Positions 56,458 to 64,000 of a DNA stretch of 64,000 bases are shown piece by piece; positions within the stretch are counted from its first letter, which is position 1; each line of letters begins with the position of its first letter. The DNA comes from Wurfbainia villosa (taxonomy: Eukaryota; Streptophyta; Magnoliopsida; Zingiberales; Zingiberaceae). The position numbers and the translations under genes are program-made. Location: contig CM046003.1 in assembly GCA_025175895.1 (NCBI GenBank), forward strand, positions 45,874,335 to 45,938,334, given 5' to 3'. Under the pieces are notes generated by a model that searched no databases, was not told where the DNA came from, and saw only the letters and a list, made by a program, of their open reading frames with translations.

Positions 56458-57182
56458 TTGAGGTCAAAACTTAAAAAATCAGAAAAGATCCTTAATAGGA
56501 TGAAAAATTCGATTAAAGGGTCTAGTAGTCAAAATTTAGGTGTCAGGAGGCAAGAACCGTCTAAGGACAAGAAGGGTTTGAGTTACAAACTTAAGTCCAA
56601 GAAAACCATAACTATCTACCACAATGTTTCATTTAACTATGAAACAAATCCTAAGTCTAGGAATGTCAAGTTTACTAGGGAAGTCATCCCTAGAGTTGAC
56701 TTTGACAAGAGTCAAGTGACTAAGGCTTCGAAGAAGTCTAAAAAGGTTACAAGGGAAGATATCCCTAGGGTTAACCTTAGTGAGACTAAAATGGCCCAGA
56801 CTTTTAAGTCCAAGAGAGTTATTAAAAAGGTACTAAGGGAGGTTTTTCCTAGTGAGTACCTTGTAAATCCAAGGAGCTCCAATATGTATTGGGGTTCTAG
56901 TGTGTAATCCCCTCACGCTAAATGGGTTTAGGGTGTGTCAACCTTGAATAGATGGGTAGTTAACCTAACCATGGTAGAGTTGACACTTTGGAGCATTTTC
57001 AAGGTAATGTGATACCTTGGAAATGAGATAAGAAATATATTCTAAAATATTATAGGATTCACCAATGGATTTAATAGAAGATTGAAAATTAATCAAAATT
57101 GGCACAATTAGATTATATTATATATGCATGGTTTGCCAAAATTTGGAGACTTGGCACATTCAAGGGGTTTAGGTGTTATTAT

Positions 57183-58877
57183 TGTTGGTGCAATCGGCCC
57201 AGGTCATGATTGACCAGACTCGAGTGATGTTTTGATGTTTGACAAAGGGATTTGACAAAGTGGTTTGGCATTGATGTTTGACATTAATGTCGGTTAATAT
57301 GTTGGGGAGATTGTTGGAGCAATCGACCCGGGTCATGTTTGACCGGACTCGAGTTTGACTCGAGGAAGACCTTGATGGTTGACTGGGGTTGACCATGTGA
57401 TTATGGGAAAGTCCAAGCATGGGTCTTGGCAAGGTAAAGTCCAAGTCATGGGTACTTGGCATGGAAAGTCCAAGTGGGACACTTGGCATTTGGTAAAGTC
57501 CAAGTCTTGAGTACTTGGCATGAAAAGTCCAAGTGGGACACTTGGCGCATGGAAAGTCCAAGTCATGGGTACTTGGCATTTGGGAAAGTCCAAGTCTTGA
57601 GTACTTGGCATGAGAAGTCCAAGCATGGGTCTTGGCAAATGAGAAGTCCAAGCATGGGTCTTGGCAAATGGAAAGTCCAAGCATGGGTCTTGGCATGGAA
57701 AGTCCAACATGGGTTGGCAAGGGAAAGTCAAAGCTTGAGTCTTGGCATTTGGGAAGTCCAAGGGGATTGATATTGGCGGCGTAAAGTCCAAGCGGAGTCT
57801 TGGCGGCGTAAGTTCAATGTGCCTTGGCGGTGTAGACACCGTTAGCATGACATAGCCGAGGGAAGCACTTGGAGGCTAGCGCGATAGATGAACAAGTCAT
57901 GGATGACTTGGAGGGATCCGAGAGGCGTGAGGCTGATGGAGGTGGCTAGAAGGCTTAGGTCTAGGCTAAGGGTGGTCTAGAGTGTATGGGGCCACCATAC
58001 TTGGGTTAAAACCTCATTTTTGAGGTTGGCAGTCGACTGGCATTATGGTCAATTCGACTGCCGTGAGTCGACTTGAGTTCATTGCCGTTTAAAGTTAGGC
58101 TGCTCTGGCGGTCATTGCTCATTGGAAGCGATCGGCCCGATGTCTCTGACGATCGGCGCCAAGGGTCGGATCGGCTTGGATACGTGTCGAGCACGAGCGG
58201 CCGTAAACTAGCGATCGACTACGGGCGTTGGCAGTCGATTGCCAATGTTGGCGGTCGACTGCCAGGAGTCCCGTTGGAACTTGTCCAATGTGGATTGAGC
58301 CGTTGTCTCACAGCTCTGATCTTTGGCGATCGGGGGACTTATGGTAGTCGACTGCTAGGCGGAAATCCAGCCCGATGGAGGATAAAAGCAGCTGTTCGTG
58401 GAAGGCTCAAGCATCAAATTTTTGGGAGCTTTGGTGAGGCGATTTGAAGGCGATTTGCAGGTGCATTTCAGGGTCCTTCAAGCTCATCCAAGCAACCAAC
58501 AAGCAAGCGCTCAAAACCCTAGTTTGTAAAGTGTTCTTTACATTTCCTTGTATTTTGCTTGTATTTTTGTGTATTACTTGTTGTAATCCATTGTACGAGG
58601 TTTCTCCACCTCCGACTTGTTGTCGAGAAGGAGTTATTGCTTAGTGGTGTGTGATTGGCATCACTAGGGCTCGTTTGAGCCCGATCCGTGGAGTAGGAAC
58701 CATGCGGTTCCGAACCACATTATATCTTTGTGTTTGCGTGTTGTATGTTTCGTTATCATTATTATTCTTGTTATTCCGCTGCGTACTAAAGAAATTGTAG
58801 ACAAGCACGCGAACGATTTCCATCTTCCTACGGTCAACGCTATTCACCCCCCCTCTAGCGGCGTCAAATCTTCAACA
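57183..58877 (+). repeat. Solo LTR related to family B, target duplication ATTAT
   Basis: 1695 bp, TGTTGGTGCAATC to ATCTTCAACA, flanked by perfect ATTAT (57178-57182 and 58878-58882). It shows the same general layout as the family B LTR: an internal near-copy of the LTR start at 57306, the CCAAG array, the palindrome cluster, and an end with CACCCCCCCTCTAGCG. Sequence divergence suggests a sister subfamily. Confidence 0.92.
57405..57830 (+). repeat. CCAAG/CTTGG dyad array
   Basis: About a dozen units of roughly 25-45 bp, each with the form AGTCCAAG-N(4-10)-CTTGGCA. Every unit can fold as a short hairpin. Similar arrays occur at 51390-51650, 60665-60760, 61765-62050 (reverse orientation), 62190-62430, 62790-63045 and 63510-63770. 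The array makes false Asp/Trp/Thr/Phe-rich ORFs in several frames. Confidence 0.85.
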
Positions 58878-60420
58878 ATTATGACAATGATGGTAGTTGA
58901 TATAATTCTAGAAAATGACAAATTAGATTTTAAGACTTAGGTATTTCTATACCATTACTTTATAATATTTGTCAAGCTTTGATTGTTATATACCATGTCA
59001 TGACATCATATGCTTCATATGATCTTTTAAAATGTCATGATAGCATTTAGATTGATAAATGTTATGTTAGTACTTAGATTATATTTTATTATGTCATGAC
59101 ATCATGAATCATTGGCAAATGTTTTTAATTTTTTCAAATCATTTATGTCATGACCATAATTCATGCATTAAGAGTATTAAAATTGAATTTAAGAATAAAT
59201 GCCATTATTTGATGCCCTAGATAAAGGAATCAAATGAATATGCTTAGATATAATGCATGAACCCTTAGATTTAGAGTAGAACAAAATCTACATCTCACAA
59301 AACCCATAGGATGACATGTGTGTGTATCAATACACCCTAGACATATGTGAGATGGTAGGAAAATGAGGTAGGTTCAATGTACTCATATGATGCATTTATA
59401 TGAACTCAAACTCATAACATAACATGAAGAAATCATGAGAAAAACTAATGTACAAGTCATGTACATTTAACCCATAGATCATGATTGAAAATAGGTTTTG
59501 AAAATCATTTTAGAAAATCTTGGTGAAGTCTATCTTTTGATAGCAATCACCATTGAAAAAATTGATACAATTTAGACAAAAATATTGAAGTTTTCAATAG
59601 TTTTGAACATTGTATCAATCTTTTAAATCAATGAGTATTTTAATATAAAATTATTTTTTACCTATAATGTTTGACATAAGTAATGTACGTATGAAGTTTC
59701 AAGATTTTTTGAATAACATATAATTACTTATGCTTTTTCAAAATTCATCTAAAGAGTCTGATTTCTAGAAAATCAGACTACAGTCGACTGCTGTAGGCAG
59801 CCAATCGACTAGTGGTTGTTCAGTCGACGGATTGCTGACATAGTCAACTGATGGAGCTGATTTTGGCTGAACAAGTATTGTTTAGCTAGTTATCAGCACC
59901 CCTATGTACCCTAACTGCTCCTAACCCTATGATATGCTTAGAGAAGCATTGGAAGGGTGAAATGTTCATTGAAAATGAATAGGAGAGTTGATTAGGATGA
60001 AGATCAATTTGAAGGGAGGTTAAAGTACAAGTTTGAACTTTTACCCTTATTTTTGTTAGTTTAAATTTCCTATAGGCTTAGGAACTCTCCAAGGATATTG
60101 TTGGTGCAATGATCAAGAGGGAGTAAGCCTTTAGAGGGAGTTTGTCCATCAAGGGATGATGGATGAAGATTTTAAAAGGGGAGAGTGAAGAATTATCTTT
60201 CATTAGAATGAAGGCATTTATGATGAGTCTTGGACTAAGGGAGAGAATGAAGGATCTCATTCGAAGATGAGATATGGAAAACTTTGGTAGACATTTTGAT
60301 GTGTGCCAAAGGGAGAGAAATGAAAAGTTTTAGTTAGGTAAACCTTCATTATACTTTGGCATAAGAAGAGGCAAGTTGGGCTTATGGGTTAGCCTAACTT
60401 AAAGGTATTGTCAAATATCA

Positions 60421-60433
60421 AAAAGAGAGAGAT
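60421..60433 (+). other. Family B polypurine tract
   Basis: AAAAAGAGAGAGA followed by TTG and the LTR start TGTTGGTGCAATC. Confidence 0.75.
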
Positions 60434-60434
60434 T

Positions 60435-62540
60435 GTTGGTGCAATCGACCCCAAGTTAATGTTGACCAGACTCGAGTGGGACTCAAGTAGGGTTTTGATA
60501 TTTGATGATAGACTTTGACAATAAACTTTGACAATATGGGTTTGACCATATGACTAGTGGATAATTGGAATATCCAAGGTCATATGAGGGAGATTGTCAT
60601 GGAGGAGATTATTGGAGCAATCGACCTCGAGTCAAGGTTGACCAAAATTTGAGTGAGACTCGAGTGGAAGTCCAAGATTGGAGTATTGGCAATGGAGAAG
60701 TCCAAGTATGGATACTTGGCAAGGAAAAGTCCAAGGGTAGAGTCTTGGCAATGGAGAAGTGTGTTAGGACTTGTGCGCCCGCTGGAGGGGGTGAATAGTG
60801 ATTTGGCATTGCTTGATCGGAATTCGTTCGTTTCTATAAATTTTGTTAGCATGCAGCAGAATAATGATAATAACAAAAACAAAATACACAAACACAATCA
60901 CAACACCAAATATAATGTAGTTCGGAACCGTATGGTTCCTACTCCATGGGTTGGGCTCGTAAGAGCCCTAACAATGCTAAACACCACTAAACAGTAAACT
61001 CTCCTTCTCGGAACAATCCGGAGGTGGAAGAAACCTCTTACAATAGTTCTTACAATAATAAGAAATGAATACAAGATATTACAATGAAATACAATAAAAG
61101 AATGCAAAGAAAATTTTACAATCGATCTTTTGGAAGCTTGCTTGTTTAGTTGCTTGAGTTGCACTTGGAGACCCCGAATTACACCAGCAATTCGCCCCAA
61201 AACTCCTCAAAGAATCATTGCCAAAATCTCCTCCACGAGCTCTTTTTAAAGTTTCACTCGGGTTGGATTTTTGCCTGGCAGTCGACCGGTCAGGACCATC
61301 AGTCGACTGCCCCTGTAGCCGTTGTCTCACAACGACATGAGCCACATTGGATAAGTTCCAATGGATAGACCATCGATTGGTGATCATACCCATCGCGATT
61401 GAGTCATCACTCATCATCAAATCCTAACGATCGACTCGAATCTCATGCCGAATACGACCATCGATCGCCAATCTGCCGATTGATTTGCTAGGCCAATTCC
61501 AATAGTCGAACTCTATTCGACTCTTATCAGTCGACTGACCACAGTCCCAGTCAACTGATACACCTCAAAAATGAGATTTTAACCCCAAGTATGGTGCCGC
61601 CACACTTGCTAGAACACCCTTAGCTTAGATCTAAGCCTTCTAGCCACCTTTGTCAGCCTCACGCCTATCGGATCCCTCCAAGTCATCCATGACTTGTTCA
61701 TCCATACGCTAGCCTTCAGGTGCTTCCATCAGTTATTGTCATGCTAATGTAGTCTATACTGCCAAGGCACATTGGGTTTACGCTGCCAAGACTCCGCTTG
61801 GACTTTACGCCGTCAACCATTGAACTTATGTTGCAAAGACTCCACCTTTGGATTTTACGCTGCCAATATTCCTCTTGGACTTTCCAATTGCCAAGACTCA
61901 AGCTTGGACTTTTCCTTGCCAACCCATGTTGGACTTTCCATGCCAAGACCCATGCTTGGACTTTTCCTTGCCAAGACCCATGCTTGGACTTTCCTTGCCA
62001 ACCCATGTTGGACTTTATATGCCAAGACTCAAGCTTGGACTTTCCCATGACAATGGTCAAACCATCATCAAACATCAAGTATGACCTGGATCAATTGTAC
62101 CAACAATCTCCCCAACACATTGTTAGACATCAAAACACTACTTGAGTCTGGCCAATCATGACCTGGGCCGACTGCACCAGCAAAGTGCAAATATGGATAC
62201 TTGACAAGGAAAAGTCTAAGGGTGGAGTCTTGGCAAGGAAAAGTTCAAATATAGATATTTAGCAAAGAAAAAAGTCCAAGTGTATAGTCTTGGTCGTGTA
62301 AGTCCAAGTGTGTAGTTTTGGCAGCAAAAGTCCAAGTATGGATACTTGGTAAAGGAAAAGTCCAAGGGTGTAGTCTTGGCAATATAAATCCAAGTGTGTA
62401 GTCTTGGCGACGAAAGTCTAAGTTTGGAGACTTGTCAAAAATAGACCTGGTAGCATGACAAAGTCGATGAAAGCACTTGAAGGCTAGCGCCAAGGGTGAG
62501 GAGTCGTGGACTCAAACCAAGGGCGTAAGGCTAATGGAAG
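60435..62540 (+). repeat. Family B 3' LTR, interrupted
   Basis: Matches the 5' LTR start and its dyad region up to 60761. It is broken by a reversed solo LTR (60762-62182), then resumes and follows the 5' LTR to the point equivalent to 51749, where another LTR begins at 62541. The remainder is outside the window or beyond the nested LTRs. Confidence 0.8.
60762..62182 (-). repeat. Reversed solo LTR, family B-related, target duplication AAGTG
   Basis: 1421 bp. On the minus strand it starts TGCTGGTGCAGTC and ends AGTCCTAACA. It is flanked by perfect AAGTG (60757-60761 and 62183-62187). It is the same subfamily as 57183-58877, in the opposite orientation, with its own dyad array and mixed palindrome motifs (61280-61560). 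Confidence 0.92.
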
Positions 62541-64000
62541 TGTTGGTGAAATTAGCCTAAGTCACGATTGACCAGACTCGAGTGGGACTCGAGTAGGGTT
62601 TTGATGTTTGACAATGAGATTGTCAATGTGTTATCATATGGTTTGACCATATGTTGACCATATGACAAGTGGATGTTTGGAATATCCAAGGTCATATGGG
62701 GGAGATTATTAGGAGGCGATTATTGGAGAAATTGGCCTCAGGTCAAGGTTGACCAAGCTCGAGTGAGACTCGAGTGGAAGTTCAAGAATAGATTCTTGGC
62801 AATGGAGAAGTCCAAGTATGGATACTTGGCAAGGAAAATTCCAAGGGTGAAATCTTGGCAATGGAAAGTCCAAGGGTATAGTCTTGGTCGTGTAAGTCCA
62901 AATGTGTAGTCTTGGCGGCGAAAGTCCAAATATGGATATTTGGCAAAGGAAAGTCCAAGGGTGTAGTCTTGACCATGTAAATCCAAGTGTGTAGTTTTGG
63001 TGGTGAAAGTCCAAGCATTGAGGCTTGGCAATGGAGAAGTCCTGGAGGCGCGACCTCTTGACAAAGTAGACCCGATGACATGACATAGTCAATGGAAGCA
63101 TCTGAAGACTAGCGTGAAGGGTGACCGAGTTGTGGAGGATTTGGATTGACCCTGAGGGCATGAGGTTGATGAAAGTGGCTAGAAGACTTAGGTTTAGACT
63201 AAGGGTGAGTATCAAGTATGAGGGGATCATACTTGGGTTAAATCTCATTCTTGAGGTTTATCAATCGACTGGTGGTATTGACCAATTGACTGGTTGAGTG
63301 CACGACACTCGGGAGACCTAGTTGGTTGGGATAGTCGATTGGGGTTATTATTGGTGCAATTGGCCCAGGTCACGATTGACCAGACTCGAGTTTGACTCGA
63401 GTAGTGTTTTGATGTTTGACATTGATGTCTGACAATGTGTTGGAGAGATTGTTGGTGCAATCAACCCAAGTCATGATTTTTATGTTTGACGATGGTTTGA
63501 CCATTGTCATGGGAGAAGTCCAAGTCTTGTGTACTTGGCATGGAAAGTCCAACATGGGTTGGCAAGGGAAAGTCCAAGCATGGGTCTTGGCATGGAAAGT
63601 CCAACATGGGTTGGCAAGGGAAAGTCCAAGTTTGAGTCTTGGCAATTGAGAAGTCCAAGGGGAATATTGGCGACGTAAAGTCCAAGGGTGGAGTCTTAGT
63701 AACATAAGTCCAATGGTTGACAGCGTAAAGTCCAAGCGGAATCTTGGCAGCATAAGCCCAATATGCCTTAGCGATGTAGACCACATTAGCATGACAATAG
63801 CTGATGGAAGCACCTGAAGGCTAGCGTATGGATGAACAAGTCATGGATGACTTGGAGGGATCCGATAGGCATGAGGATGATGGAGGTGGCTAGAAGGCTT
63901 AGGTCTAGGCTAAGGGTAGTCTAGCAAGTATGAGGGCATCATACTTGGGGTAAAACCTCATGTTTGAGACTATGGTGATCGGTGATGTGTCGACCGGAGT
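62541..64000 (+). repeat. Further family B-type LTR, interrupted, incomplete
   Basis: Begins TGTTGGTGAAATTAG at 62541 inside the host 3' LTR, with a candidate duplication GGAAG at 62536-62540. It carries the internal near-repeat at 62720 and a dyad array (62790-63045), and is itself interrupted at about 63349. Its end is not in the window. Confidence 0.7.
63349..64000 (+). repeat. Innermost family B-related LTR, start only
   Basis: TATTGGTGCAATTGG at 63349 resembles the start of the solo LTR at 57183. A secondary start-like block lies at 63450, and a dyad array at 63510-63770. It runs off the window end, so solo or full-length status is unknown. Confidence 0.68.

Larger units (their letters stand above)
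53040..56907 (+). pseudogene. gag: Copia-type gag of family B, split by two solo LTRs
   Basis: The N-terminal piece (53040-53205) has APSSFDCEDFGY and KGRMEYFLMFDIENW with one stop, the usual copia gag start. After the first LTR, 54389-54664 holds a shortened UBN2 end (DEYQDAKELWSKLIKLYEE); most of that domain is missing. An acidic Ser/Glu tract follows. At 54770-55140 there is a CCHC knuckle (CFDCMEIGHYKNKC) and a second one whose last Cys is Tyr (CFRCQQKGHYQSQY). A frameshift leads to a basic tail up to 55340, and 56458-56907 carries a Lys-rich C-terminus (REVFPSEYLVNPRSSNMYWGSSV). Broken by stops and frameshifts. Confidence 0.8.
56908..60420 (+). other. Family B 3' internal region (with nested solo LTR)
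   Basis: AT-rich sequence after gag, interrupted at 57183-58877. No pol motif or long ORF in any frame. A CAGTCGACTG-type motif cluster at 59780-59850 lies about 600 bp before the polypurine tract. Another stretch (59940-60400) has purine-rich runs such as GGGAGAGAATGAAGG. Confidence 0.65.
51155..64000 (+). mobile_element. Gag-only LTR retrotransposon, family B, heavily nested
   Basis: The 5' LTR (51155-52833), Met-tRNA primer site, copia-type gag, a long non-coding 3' internal region, polypurine tract and 3' LTR (from 60435) are all present. The internal region is about 3.7 kb once nested LTRs are discounted. It has no protease, integrase, RT or RNase H. Insertions sit in gag (53206, 55341), the 3' internal region (57183) and the 3' LTR (60762, 62541). 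The right end lies beyond the window. Architecture matches family A, but the LTRs are longer (about 1.7 kb) and only loosely similar. Confidence 0.8.

Noticed and set aside
57405..57830. CRISPR-like look of regularly spaced short palindromes
   Set aside because: Units are variable, lie inside LTRs of a plant retroelement, and there are no unique spacers or cas genes.
57169..57848. Overlapping long ORFs rich in Asp, Phe, Thr and Trp
   Set aside because: They arise from the CCAAG/CTTGG array, which stays open in several frames; the same pattern recurs in every copy of the LTR.

Overview
The window looks like nuclear heterochromatin of a flowering plant. Everything recognisable is plant transposable-element sequence: a Ty3/gypsy chromovirus of Tekay/Del type, a Tat-lineage element, an Athila-like element, copia-type gag-only elements primed by initiator-Met tRNA, a CACTA/TNP2 DNA transposon, and many solo LTRs. 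I find no cellular protein gene, tRNA or rRNA. A large-genome species, perhaps a monocot, is plausible, but nothing here fixes the species.

Layout. 1-2220: a short LTR element without pol. 2216-16962: a decayed Tekay element (5' LTR truncated, 3' LTR intact). Its gag is split by a complete minus-strand gag-only element (family A, 4291-9476). 16963-17357: a second fragment of the short element. 17358-21856: a decayed minus-strand CACTA transposon. 21857-25629: a truncated second family A element. 25800-28235: a degenerate tandem repeat of about 290 bp, split by a family A solo LTR.

28776-49838 is a three-level nest. The remains of a minus-strand Tat element lie outermost (LTRs at 28776-29459 and 48885-49838, gag at 48405-48845). 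Inside is an Athila-like LTR plus gag (29460-48405). Inside that gag sits a full-length 15.8 kb plus-strand Tat element (32256-48023, target duplication GGCAG). The Tat element carries gag, pro, RT, dual RNase H and integrase on the plus strand. Downstream it has two intron-containing antisense genes and a 95 bp minisatellite.

49839-51154 is AT-rich and apparently empty. 51155 to the window end is a second gag-only family (B). It contains two family A solo LTRs, a related solo LTR in its 3' internal region, a reversed solo LTR in its 3' LTR, and further LTRs at the right edge. Seven insertions have target duplications that can be checked by eye (six exact, one with a mismatch), so the order of insertion is well supported.

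None of the elements looks autonomous now: every gag or pol has stops, frameshifts or deletions. The most interesting material is the spliced antisense genes of the Tat element, the two gag-only families, and the palindromic motif clusters and CCAAG/CTTGG arrays in their LTRs. All coordinates and similarities were judged by eye; no alignment or database search was run.
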